From: Streptomyces pyxinicus
GTDB lineage: Bacteria; Actinomycetota; Actinomycetes; Streptomycetales; Streptomycetaceae
Length of the DNA: 54,527 nt
Reading direction: 5' to 3'
NCBI RefSeq assembly: GCF_024753135.1
Contig: NZ_JANUGP010000040.1
Coordinates: forward strand, 1-54,527
The position numbers and the translations under genes are program-made. The notes under the pieces are model-generated. The model did no database searches and had not been told where the DNA came from. It worked only from the letters and a program-made list of their open reading frames with translations. Shown one piece after another: positions 33,220-41,115 of this stretch; the first letter of the stretch is position 1; every line of letters begins with the position of its first letter.

Positions 33220-34005
33220 ATGGTAGGGGCTCCACTGGACACCACCAGAGCCGACAGGGGAGGTGCGGCCGCACCCGGAGACCGGGGCGGAGTGCTGCGG
33301 CGCTTCCTCGGGTCGGCGGGCAGGCCGAAATCCGTGACCGACACCGCTGCTGACCGCCACGCCGCCGCGCCCGTCGCGGCCGACGCCCCGACCGCGACCT
33401 TCTCCACCGACGCGGACGCGCAGGCGTGGAACCCGCCCACGTGGGACGAGATCGTCAGCACGCACAGCGCCCGTGTCTACCGCCTGGCCTACCGTCTGAC
33501 GGGCAACCAGCACGACGCCGAGGACCTCACCCAGGAGGTCTTCGTCCGGGTCTTCCGCTCCCTGTCGACGTACTCGCCGGGCACCTTCGAGGGCTGGCTG
33601 CACCGCATCACCACCAACCTCTTCCTGGACATGGTCCGGCGCAAGCAGCGCATCCGCTTCGACTCCCTCGGCGAGGACGCGGCCGAGCGCCTGGCCAGCC
33701 GCGAACCCACCCCGCAGCAGCTCTTCAACGACGCCCACTTCGACGCCGACGTGCAGCAGGCCCTCGACACCCTGGCGCCCGAGTTCCGCGCCGCCGTCGT
33801 CCTGTGCGACATCGAGGGGCTGTCCTACGAGGAGATCGCCGCGACCCTCGGCGTCAAGCTCGGCACGGTCCGCTCCCGTATCCACCGCGGCCGCTCCCAG
33901 CTCCGCAAGGCCCTCGCGCACCGCTCCCCGGAGGCCCGCGCGGCCGAGCGGCGCTCGTTCCTGGCCCGTGTCCCCGCTCTGGGGGGAGGGGGCGCGACCG
34001 CGTGA
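33220..34005 (+). CDS. sigE: ECF sigma factor, SigE-like (envelope stress)
   Basis: A 261-residue group IV sigma factor. Region 2 (RVYRLAYRLTGNQHDAEDLTQEVFVRVFRSL ... in part) recognises the -10 and binds core polymerase; region 4 (LSYEEIAATLGVKLGTVRSRIHRGR) is the -35 helix-turn-helix. About 75 disordered residues precede region 2. ATG 33220 has GAGGTGG six bases upstream and is preferred over GTG 33115. The symbol follows the mycobacterial gene in the same context (methyltransferase, sigma, anti-sigma, htrA, tatB); it is not the gene called sigE in S. coelicolor. The anti-sigma gene overlaps its stop by 4 bp. Confidence 0.9.
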   Translation: MVGAPLDTTRADRGGAAAPGDRGGVLRRFLGSAGRPKSVTDTAADRHAAAPVAADAPTATFSTDADAQAWNPPTWDEIVSTHSARVYRLAYRLTGNQHDAEDLTQEVFVRVFRSLSTYSPGTFEGWLHRITTNLFLDMVRRKQRIRFDSLGEDAAERLASREPTPQQLFNDAHFDADVQQALDTLAPEFRAAVVLCDIEGLSYEEIAATLGVKLGTVRSRIHRGRSQLRKALAHRSPEARAAERRSFLARVPALGGGGATA

Positions 34006-34979
34006 GTGGCACCCGACCCGAACCCGCGGCGAAGACGCACTTCGCGGAGCAGCACCTGGGAGACCGGCTCTCCGCCCTGGTGGACGGAGAGCTGGGTCAC
34101 GAGACGCGCGAGCGTGTCCTCGCGCACCTGGCCACCTGCGCCCGGTGCAAAGCCGAGGCGGACGCCCAGCGCGCGCTGAAGAACGTGTTCGCCGAGGCCG
34201 CCCCGCCACCCCTCTCCGAGAGCTTCCTGGCCCGCCTCCAGGGGCTTCCCGGGGGCGGTGGCACGGACGGCGGCGTACCGCCGCCCGGCGGCGAGCCGGA
34301 CCCCGGCGCCACCGGCGTCTTCGGGGTGCGGCGCGCCGACCGCTTCGCCTTCGGCTACGTGCCGGCCCGGCCGCACACCGCCCCGGCCCCCGAGGACCGC
34401 GGTTTCCGCATCCACCCCGTCGGCCGCCCGGACGACGGCCGCTCCGCCTCGCGCGGACTGCGGTTCGCGTTCGCCGCGGCCGGCGCGGTCTCGCTGGCCG
34501 CGGTCGCCCTCGGCGGCGTGACCACTGCGGTCCCCGGCGACCTCACCGGCGAGGCCCGCGGCGGCTCCGGCACCGGGAGCAATGTCGTACCGGCCCGCTC
34601 GGCGGGCACCACCGGCACGGCCGGCGGCGGCACGGCCACGCCCGAGACGCAGCGCCGGCGCGCACTGGGCCCGCTGTTCGCCGCGGGAAGCGGAGCGCTG
34701 CTCGGGCGGAAACCGGCGGCGCCGACCGCCGCGTCCGCACCACTGCTGCCCGGCGCGCCGGCCCCCACGGCGGACCCGGACCGAAACCCGCTGCGCGGCC
34801 CGATCAGCCCCGTGACGGCCGGCGCGGACGCCGTGTCACCGCTCATACGTCCGCTCCGCGAGGCGGTCCTCCCCCTCACCGACCTGGTCCCGTCCAAGGC
34901 CCCCGGTTCCGGCCTGCTGTCCGTCCCCCTCCCCGGCACCACCTCCGCGTCCCCGGCCACCCCTCACCAGCTGCCCTGA
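34002..34979 (+). CDS. Zinc-containing anti-sigma factor (RseA-like), membrane-spanning
   Basis: A 325-residue protein. The N-terminal anti-sigma domain has the ZAS motif His42-x3-Cys46-x2-Cys49 (HLATCARC) preceded by helical SALVDGELGHETRERVL. A long Gly/Pro-rich linker leads to one membrane segment (about 153-178), and the last 145 residues are an extracytoplasmic low-complexity region. GTG 34002 overlaps the sigma stop (GTGA) and has a GGGGGGAGG site. It should hold the sigma factor inactive until stress. A single membrane span next to an HtrA protease suggests release by regulated proteolysis or by thiol oxidation at the zinc site; both are inferences. Confidence 0.88.
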   Translation: MSGTRPEPAAKTHFAEQHLGDRLSALVDGELGHETRERVLAHLATCARCKAEADAQRALKNVFAEAAPPPLSESFLARLQGLPGGGGTDGGVPPPGGEPDPGATGVFGVRRADRFAFGYVPARPHTAPAPEDRGFRIHPVGRPDDGRSASRGLRFAFAAAGAVSLAAVALGGVTTAVPGDLTGEARGGSGTGSNVVPARSAGTTGTAGGGTATPETQRRRALGPLFAAGSGALLGRKPAAPTAASAPLLPGAPAPTADPDRNPLRGPISPVTAGADAVSPLIRPLREAVLPLTDLVPSKAPGSGLLSVPLPGTTSASPATPHQLP

Positions 34980-35075
34980 CCGGCCACTTCGCCCCGCCGC
35001 GCGAACCTGGTTGAATCCCCTGAGGCCCGCGGCGACCACCCGGGCGCGCAGTCGAGGCCCGGCCATGGGGAGAGC

Positions 35076-36656
35076 ATGAACGAGGGGAACCGTGTCCCGC
35101 CGGAGCCGGCTCCGGCGGGACCGGCGTCGGTGACACCGCCCGACCCGCCCGAGAGCCCGGACCCGGGGCCCGCCGGCACCGCACCGGACGGCGACTTCGA
35201 GCTGGCCAAACCCGCGCCACCCGCCGAGCGCCCCGAGCCCCTGCACGCCCCCGACCCCTACGGCACCCCGCCCTACGGCCAACCCGGCCCCTGGGCCCCG
35301 GCCCCGCCCGTCCAGCATCCGGCGGCGGACACGGCGGCGCCCCTGTCCCCGGGCCCGGCTGTACCCCCCGCCGCGTCCGCCCCGGCGCCGGACCCGGTCG
35401 TACCCCTTGCCACGCCCGCCCCGGCGCCGGGCCCGGCCCCCGAGCCGTGGGCGCGGTACGACCCCTGGGCGGCGCCCCCGGCCGGGCAGCGGGCGGTGGC
35501 GCAAGGCCCCTGGCAGCAGACCGGGGCCGCCGTCCCGGGCCGGGAGCGGCGCGGGCGGCGGCTGCTGCTGGCGTGGACGCTGGTGGTCGCCCTGGTCTCC
35601 GCCGGGGTCGGCGGGGTGGCCGGCGCCTATGTCCAGCGGCAGGGCTGGGGCGACGACGCGCGGCTGCCCCGGGCCGGGGGCGTGCCCGCCGGGCGGGCGC
35701 CGGACAGCGTGGCCGGGATCGCCGCCCGCGCCCTGCCCAGCGTGGTCACCCTGCACGTCACCGGTGCCGACGAGGCCCGCACCGGCACCGGCTTCGTGCT
35801 CGACGGCCAGGGACACATCCTCACCAACAACCACGTCGTCGCACCCGCAGACGAGGGCGGCCGGATATCGGTCACCTTCAGCACCGGCGACACCGTCAAG
35901 GCCGAGGTCGTCGGCCGGGACAGCGGCTACGACCTCGCCGTCGTCCAGGTGCACGGCGTGCACGGGCTGACCCCGCTGCCGCTCGGCGACTCCGACGAGG
36001 TCAGGGTCGGCGACCCGGTCGTCGCCATCGGCGCCCCCTTCGACCTGGCCAACACCGTCACCTCCGGCATCATCAGCGCCAAGGAACGGCCCATCACGGC
36101 CGGCGGCGAGAAGGGCGACGGCAGCGACGTGTCGTACGTCGACGCCCTCCAGACCGACGCGCCGATCAACCCCGGCAACTCCGGCGGGCCCCTCCTCGAC
36201 ACCCGCGCCCGGGTCATCGGCATCAACTCCGCGATCCGCTCCGCCGCCGGCGGCTCCGACACGGAGGGCGGCCAGGCGGGTTCCATCGGCCTGGGCTTCG
36301 CCATACCCGTCAACCAGGCCAGGCGGGTGGCCGAGGAACTGATCAACGACGGCCGGGCCACGCACCCCGTGCTCGGTGTCACCCTCGACATGGCCTACAC
36401 CGGCGACGGCGCCCGGATAGACGACCGGAGCGCGGGCGGCGGCCCCGCCGTCACCCGGGGCGGCCCCGGCGAGCGGGCCGGCCTGAAGGCGGGCGACGTG
36501 ATCACGAAGGTGGGCGGTGAACGGGTGCACACGAGCGAGGAGCTGATCGTGAAGGTCCGCGCGCACCGCCCGGGCGACCGGCTGCGGCTGACTGTGAAGC
36601 GCGGCGGCACCGCGCGCGCGGTCTCACTGGTGCTGGGCGCCTCGGCGCGGAACTGA
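35076..36656 (+). CDS. htrA: HtrA/DegP-family serine protease with PDZ domain
   Basis: A 526-residue membrane-anchored protease. A Pro-rich cytoplasmic region (about 150 residues) is followed by a membrane segment (RRLLLAWTLVVALVSAGVGG) and a trypsin-like domain with triad His253 (TNNHVV), Asp286 (GYDLAVV) and Ser369 (NPGNSGGPL). A PDZ domain fills the C-terminus (GERAGLKAGDVITKVGGERV). ATG 35076 has a GGGGAG site. In mycobacteria HtrA follows rseA and acts in envelope quality control; the same context here supports that role. It lies 96 bp after the anti-sigma gene. Confidence 0.92.
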   Translation: MNEGNRVPPEPAPAGPASVTPPDPPESPDPGPAGTAPDGDFELAKPAPPAERPEPLHAPDPYGTPPYGQPGPWAPAPPVQHPAADTAAPLSPGPAVPPAASAPAPDPVVPLATPAPAPGPAPEPWARYDPWAAPPAGQRAVAQGPWQQTGAAVPGRERRGRRLLLAWTLVVALVSAGVGGVAGAYVQRQGWGDDARLPRAGGVPAGRAPDSVAGIAARALPSVVTLHVTGADEARTGTGFVLDGQGHILTNNHVVAPADEGGRISVTFSTGDTVKAEVVGRDSGYDLAVVQVHGVHGLTPLPLGDSDEVRVGDPVVAIGAPFDLANTVTSGIISAKERPITAGGEKGDGSDVSYVDALQTDAPINPGNSGGPLLDTRARVIGINSAIRSAAGGSDTEGGQAGSIGLGFAIPVNQARRVAEELINDGRATHPVLGVTLDMAYTGDGARIDDRSAGGGPAVTRGGPGERAGLKAGDVITKVGGERVHTSEELIVKVRAHRPGDRLRLTVKRGGTARAVSLVLGASARN

Positions 36657-36740
36657 CGAAAGTCTCACCACGGGACGGTACCGGTCGGACCAGAACGCCG
36701 GGTACGGTTGAGCGACCGAGGACATCGCAAGGAGCGTCGG

Positions 36741-37175
36741 GTGTTCAATGACATAGGACCACTGGAGCTGGTGACCCTCATCGTGCTCGCCGTGCTCGTC
36801 TTCGGTCCGGACAAGCTCCCCAAGTTCATCCAGGACGTGACGCGCACGATCCGGAAGATCCGCGAGTTCTCCGAGAGCGCGAAGCAGGACATCCGCAGCG
36901 AACTGGGACCGGAGTTCAAGGACTTCGACTTCGAGGACCTCAACCCCAAGACGTTCCTCCGCAAGCAGCTGGACAGCGACGAGCTGGGGCTGAAGGAGAT
37001 CCGCAACGGCTTCGACCTGAAGAAGGAGATGGCCGAGGTCACCGATGCCGTCCACCACCGGGACAGCGGCACCTCCACCGGCCCCGCCTCCTCGGGCGGG
37101 CGGATCGACATGACGAAGAAGCCCGAGGACCCGGGCAAGGACGACCGTCCCCCGTTCGACGCCGACGCCACCTGA
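36741..37175 (+). CDS. tatB: Twin-arginine translocase subunit TatB
   Basis: A 144-residue protein with a single N-terminal membrane helix, the Gly-Pro hinge and a following amphipathic helix (VFNDIGPLELVTLIVLAVLV; FGPDKLP), then a charged C-terminal tail. The Glu in GPLELV and the FGPDKLP hinge are TatB-specific. GTG 36741 follows AAGGAG seven bases upstream; an earlier frame start at 36708 is ignored. It recruits folded Tat precursors with TatC. The gene ends the sigma/anti-sigma/htrA cluster as in mycobacteria. The predicted Tat lipoprotein BldKB in this window is one potential client. Confidence 0.93.
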   Translation: MFNDIGPLELVTLIVLAVLVFGPDKLPKFIQDVTRTIRKIREFSESAKQDIRSELGPEFKDFDFEDLNPKTFLRKQLDSDELGLKEIRNGFDLKKEMAEVTDAVHHRDSGTSTGPASSGGRIDMTKKPEDPGKDDRPPFDADAT

Positions 37176-37261
37176 GCCCACGCGCGGCACCCGGGCGCGC
37201 CACGCCGACACGCGGGCGCGCCCGCACACGTGACGCGTTTCACTGCGCACACCGGTCGCAC

Positions 37262-37279
37262 ACGGCCTGAAGAGGCCGT
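37262..37279 (+). terminator. Terminator after tatB
   Basis: ACGGCCT-GAAG-AGGCCGT, a perfect 7-bp stem with a stable GNRA-like loop, followed by TTCG. It lies 87 bases after the tatB stop. The remaining gap to 37422 shows no gene. Confidence 0.55.
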
Positions 37280-37422
37280 TCGCGCGACCCACGCCCCCGG
37301 TGCCTGCCCTGCCCTCCCCAGCGGTGTGGATATGCTGCCGAGTTGTTGTGCGGACCGGCGGAGTACGCCCGAAGGGGGGCGGGCCATCCCCGGTCCGACG
37401 AGAGCGAGGAGGCGTCGCGCAG

Positions 37423-38088
37423 ATGGAGACGACGAGTCGGGTGGGCGCGAAGACGCCGGCCGCGAAGGGCGGGCGGCAGCTCCCCTCCGACCGGCGTGCG
37501 GTCGACGGCTACCTACAGGCGCCCTTTTCCTGGTACGGCCTCGACGAGGCCTTCACCGGGCCGCGTTGGCTGATGCAGGTCGGTACGGCGGCCGACGGCG
37601 CCGTCGAGCACGGTTCGATCGGGCACGGTGACGAGCCCTCCCTGCGGGCCGAGGCCGCGTCCGCCGGTGAGGGGCGGGAGAAGTTCGCGGTCGTGGTGAC
37701 CGTCGCCGCGCAGCCCTCGCGGCGCAGTGCCGACGGCACCGGGCTGCTGGAGGCCACGTCGGTGTCCTCGGCGGCCTGGCTGGCCGGTGTGGGACTGCTG
37801 TCCTTCACCTGGCCCGGGCAGATGGACCACACGCTGCGCGACGACTGGCTGGACCAGCAGACCGAGACCGCCTGGGCGCTGGCCGACGACCTGGAGGGCC
37901 CGGAGTGGTCCACGCTGTCCCTCCCCGTGGACGGCGTCGCGGCGTCCTTCCACTACCGGGAGTCGGAGTTCGGGTGGGTGCTCGCCGGCACCACGGGAGC
38001 GGGCGTGCACCTGGGCGCGTACGGACGGGGCATGAGCGCGTACGGGCTGGGCTTCGCCGTGGTGAAGGACGTCGCGGCCTACGCGTGA
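37423..38088 (+). CDS. Hypothetical protein (221 aa)
   Basis: A 221-residue, apparently cytoplasmic protein with no signal peptide or membrane segment. A 25-residue basic start (KTPAAKGGRQ) leads into an alpha/beta-looking region rich in Trp and aromatic residues (FSWYGLDEAFTGPRWLMQVG; SEFGWVLAGTTGAGVHLGAYGRGMSAYGLGFAVV). I recognise no family. ATG 37423 has AGGAGG about 12 bases upstream. It sits alone after the tatB terminator and is followed by a bidirectional terminator. It seems to be a Streptomyces-conserved protein, but that needs a search. Confidence 0.7.
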   Translation: METTSRVGAKTPAAKGGRQLPSDRRAVDGYLQAPFSWYGLDEAFTGPRWLMQVGTAADGAVEHGSIGHGDEPSLRAEAASAGEGREKFAVVVTVAAQPSRRSADGTGLLEATSVSSAAWLAGVGLLSFTWPGQMDHTLRDDWLDQQTETAWALADDLEGPEWSTLSLPVDGVAASFHYRESEFGWVLAGTTGAGVHLGAYGRGMSAYGLGFAVVKDVAAYA

Positions 38089-38094
38089 CCGGGA

Positions 38095-38118
38095 GGGCGC
38101 CGGACCACGCCGGCGCCC
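38095..38118. terminator. Bidirectional terminator between convergent genes
   Basis: GGGCGCCGG (38095-38103) pairs perfectly with 38110-38118 around a 6-base loop, between the stops at 38088 and 38123. Confidence 0.7.
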
Positions 38119-38122
38119 CTGT

Positions 38123-39991
38123 TCAGCCTGCGTGCACCAGGGTCTGTTCGCCGCCGAGGCGGGTGGCGGCCGTGTCGGTGTACATGGTGGTCTCGCCGTC
38201 GGACCAGCGGACCACGAGGTCGTCGGTCCGGTGGTCTCCCGTGAAGTCGCCGGTCGTCATGACCGCGTCGTGCTTCCAGAGCGCGTTGGCGTTCAGGACG
38301 CGCCGTTCGGCGCCGAGGCCCGAGGCGCCGGTACCGGTGTAGGTGTCGAGTTCACCGTCGGTCCAGCGCACCATGAGGTCCCATGTGCCGGTGCCGGAGA
38401 AGTCGCCGCCGGTCAGCAGCGTGGCGTCCTTCCAGGTCGCGTTCTTCTTCTTGAGCTGGTGCTCCTGGCCGAAGGTGCCGGAGTCGACGCCGGTGTAGAG
38501 GGTCACCTCGCCATCCACCCAGCGGACGATCAGGTCGGTCACGTGGGTCGCGGCGCTGAAGCGGCCGGCCGCGATCTGGACGGCGTCCTTCCAGACACTT
38601 TTGGGCTTGCTCATCTGGACGCCCGCCCAGTTCAGGCCCTTGGTGCCGACGTCGCCGTAGAGGGTGGTCTCGCCGTCGGACCAGCGCACCAGCAGGTCGA
38701 ACCGGTCGGAGCCGGTGAAGTCGCCCGCGGTCAGGGTCGCCGCGTGCGTCCAGGTGGAGTTCTTCGGCAGCAGCCTCCGCTCGCCCGTGAACAGGCCGCG
38801 CCCGTCGCTGTCGTAGAGCGTGACCTCGCCGTCGGACCACACCACGAGCATGTCGCCGTGGCCCGTGCCCTGGAAGTCGCCCGAGGCCATGAGCCGGGCG
38901 TGCTTCCAGGTCGGGCCGGAACCCATGGTGTAGGGCAGCGGCGGCTGCCGGTAGGGGCCGTAGTCGGGGTTGCGGCCCTGCTGGGCGTCGGCGTAGAGCC
39001 GGAAGAAGCGGTCGCCGTGCAGGGGGCTGTAGGTGATCTCGTTGTAGCGCGGGTCCGTCGTGGGCACGTCGGGGCCGCCCGCGAGGAAGCCGCCCACGTT
39101 GCCGATGATCGTGCCGGTGTCGCCGGAGGCGTCGAGCGCGGAGAAGAACGGCCCGCCGGAGACCCCGCCCCACATGCCGGCGCAGAAGATCTGCATCTGG
39201 TAGTAGCCCGACAGCGCGGTCGTGCGGATGCCGGGGCAGCGGACCGCCTGGTCCGAGGGGTTGTGCGGGAGGGAGGGGTAGCCGACGACGGTCACCTTGT
39301 TGGCGTAACCGGGCGTGCGGGCCAGGGCGTTGGCGCCCACCAGGTCCTGGACGTTCCGCCGGCCGTTCGGCTTCAGGCTCGCGAAGGCGTAGTCCAGGTC
39401 GGAGGACTTGGCCTTGTCCCAGGTGGCCGCCTTGTCACGGAACCACTTGTCGACCGCCCAGACCTGGTACGGCTGCGCCGCCGCGCTCTTCGTGCGGTCG
39501 TACCGGGGCACGAACATGGAGTTCGCGCCGACGCAGTGCCCGGCGGTGAGGATCAGGTTGTGCCCCTTGCTCCGCACCACGCTGGCCGAACAGCGGTGCC
39601 CCTTCAGCCCCTTGTCCTTGCTGAAGATCGTGCCGACGGACTTGAGGCCCTTGAAGTGCTGGGCGGTGATGCCGGTGGTGGTGGGGCGCGGGCTCGTCGC
39701 CGCGAGGCCCGCGGGCGGGGCGGTACGGCCCGAGGGGTCGGTCGCCGCCGTCATGCGCTCGGGGGTCCAGAAGCGCATGGCGGCCTCGGCCGTCCAGCCG
39801 GGATCGGCGGCCGGTACCGCCGCGGGCGGGGCCGACGCCGTCGGCGCGGGGGTGCCGGGGGCCGGGGGCGCGGTGGCGGCCTGGGCCGCGGTGGCGTGGC
39901 CCGCCAGCGCCGCGGCGCTCAGCAGCGCGGCGCTCAGCACCGCGGCGGCGCCGAGACGTATGCGTCCGCGCGGCGGCTCGGGTTTCAGCAT
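38123..39991 (-). CDS. Secreted trypsin-like protease with five C-terminal propeller-like repeats
   Basis: A 622-residue exported protein. ATG 39991 has a GGAGAAG site and starts a Sec signal peptide (about 45 residues, Ala-rich). The protease domain keeps a V8/trypsin-like triad: His152 (LTAGHCVG), Asp200 (DLDYAFAS) and Ser278 (GVSGGPFF), with paired Cys nearby. From about residue 395 there are five tandem repeats of roughly 48 residues, each with Trp-Lys/Thr, GDF-x-G, DL-x-V-R/V-W and DGE-x-T-x-Y marks. They resemble FG-GAP/VCBS or tachylectin blades and would close into one five-bladed propeller, perhaps for binding a surface or sugar. The substrate is unknown. Confidence 0.85.
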   Translation of the reverse strand: MLKPEPPRGRIRLGAAAVLSAALLSAAALAGHATAAQAATAPPAPGTPAPTASAPPAAVPAADPGWTAEAAMRFWTPERMTAATDPSGRTAPPAGLAATSPRPTTTGITAQHFKGLKSVGTIFSKDKGLKGHRCSASVVRSKGHNLILTAGHCVGANSMFVPRYDRTKSAAAQPYQVWAVDKWFRDKAATWDKAKSSDLDYAFASLKPNGRRNVQDLVGANALARTPGYANKVTVVGYPSLPHNPSDQAVRCPGIRTTALSGYYQMQIFCAGMWGGVSGGPFFSALDASGDTGTIIGNVGGFLAGGPDVPTTDPRYNEITYSPLHGDRFFRLYADAQQGRNPDYGPYRQPPLPYTMGSGPTWKHARLMASGDFQGTGHGDMLVVWSDGEVTLYDSDGRGLFTGERRLLPKNSTWTHAATLTAGDFTGSDRFDLLVRWSDGETTLYGDVGTKGLNWAGVQMSKPKSVWKDAVQIAAGRFSAATHVTDLIVRWVDGEVTLYTGVDSGTFGQEHQLKKKNATWKDATLLTGGDFSGTGTWDLMVRWTDGELDTYTGTGASGLGAERRVLNANALWKHDAVMTTGDFTGDHRTDDLVVRWSDGETTMYTDTAATRLGGEQTLVHAG

Positions 39992-40258
39992 GCAGGTCTT
40001 CTCCAAGGGGCGGGCCGGGCGGCACGAGGACCCGAAGCGCGGACGCCCGCCGTGGACGGCGGGCGCGACGCGGCCGCGGAGTCCGGCGCGTGGTCCTCCG
40101 CCGGTGATCCGCCGCGCGCTCACCGCGCGCGACGGCACCCCCCGATGCCTTCCCCCGTGCCGCCGTACGGCGGCTGTTCGACCGACCGTGGTCAGCGGTC
40201 GCAGCCGTCATGATCGCATGACGGACGAGCGAGCGCACACCCTTTATCCGGGTTTGGG
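39992..40258. other. Gap upstream of the protease gene
   Basis: A 267-bp interval between two minus-strand genes. It contains palindromic GCCGCCGTACGGCGGC (40159-40174) and a CCGTCATG-ATCG-CATGACGG hairpin at 40205-40224, either of which could end the DUF4232 transcript or act as an operator for the protease. No gene seen. Confidence 0.4.
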
Positions 40259-40792
40259 TCAGTGCAGTTCGGGTGCGCCCAGCAGCATGTCGGAGTCGCA
40301 CACCTGGGCCCGCCGGTGCTGCCCCCGCGCGTCGGTGAGCGGCACGCGGGAGCCGTAGTCGTGGGCGCCGGGGTGCGGGGGCCGGACCTCGACACGGGGG
40401 TCGTACTCGGCCATGACCTGGCAGGACCCGGACGGTGAGCCGACCGCGTCGTAGAAGACCGGGATCGCGATGCTGTGGCCCGGCTTCAGCAGCAGGTGGA
40501 CCGGTGTGCGCCGCTGCGGCCGGGAGTCGGCCGAGGGGCCCTTGCCGACGGACACGCTGAGCCGCGGGTAGCCGTCGAAGGCGCAGGGCGTGGACCCCTT
40601 GTGCGCGGCGCTGAGCGTCGCCGTCGGGGTGTGGCGCGGGGTGCCAGGGCGCAGGGTCATCTTCCAGCTCAGCTGGGCCGACCCGCAGTCGGCGATCCGG
40701 GCGTCCGAGGCGCTGTCGCTCCGCCCGCAGCCGACGGCGGCCAGCAGCGTCACCAGACCGAGCGCGCAGACCGCCGCTGTCCGCCGTGCCAT
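40259..40792 (-). CDS. DUF4232-type lipoprotein
   Basis: A 177-residue exported protein. ATG 40792 has an AGGGGGAG site and opens a lipoprotein signal (ARRTAAVCALGLVTLLAAVGC) with lipidated Cys at about 22. The mature part has the DUF4232 hallmark PCAFDGYPRLSVSVG and paired Cys residues (IADCGS; SCQVMA; QVCDSD). The family is an extracytoplasmic beta-sandwich common in Streptomyces, with unknown function. It stands alone, with a palindromic element between it and mrp. Confidence 0.8.
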   Translation of the reverse strand: MARRTAAVCALGLVTLLAAVGCGRSDSASDARIADCGSAQLSWKMTLRPGTPRHTPTATLSAAHKGSTPCAFDGYPRLSVSVGKGPSADSRPQRRTPVHLLLKPGHSIAIPVFYDAVGSPSGSCQVMAEYDPRVEVRPPHPGAHDYGSRVPLTDARGQHRRAQVCDSDMLLGAPELH

Positions 40793-40940
40793 GAGAACTC
40801 CCCCTGGTGACGCCCCCGCCGCGGGGCCCGGTGCCGCCGCCGCTGTCTTCACCGGACAGCTAGACGCGGACCGGCGGACCGGGGTTCCGCCCGCCGGGGG
40901 AAGAGCACCGAGGGCGGCCCGCCCGGACCGAGCCCCGCTA

Positions 40941-41115
40941 GGCCCTGTCGTCAAACTCCCGCCTGCTCCGCGACGCCATGCACGCACTCTCGCCGCACCG
41001 GGCCCTGACCCAAGTACGTCCAGTACGAGGATCAGGGCCCGGCACGCCGAGAGCACGCACCTGACGCCGCGAAGCCCGCCCTCCGGGCGAACGACGGGAG
41101 TTTGACGACAGGACC
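40941..41115. mobile_element. 175-bp MITE-like palindromic element flanked by TA
   Basis: The ends are inverted repeats: the left end begins GGCCCTGTCGTCAAACTCCC and the right end, read inward on the other strand, begins GGTCCTGTCGTCAAACTCCC, one mismatch in at least 21 bases. TA (part of CTAG) flanks both sides (40939-40940 and 41116-41117), consistent with a target duplication. The interior is itself a long imperfect palindrome centred near GTACGTCCAGTAC (about 41025), so the whole element can fold back. It has no coding capacity. TA/CTAG targets and GG ends fit IS5-superfamily transposases; IS630 is possible. The right boundary is inside the mrp stop codon. Confidence 0.75.
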
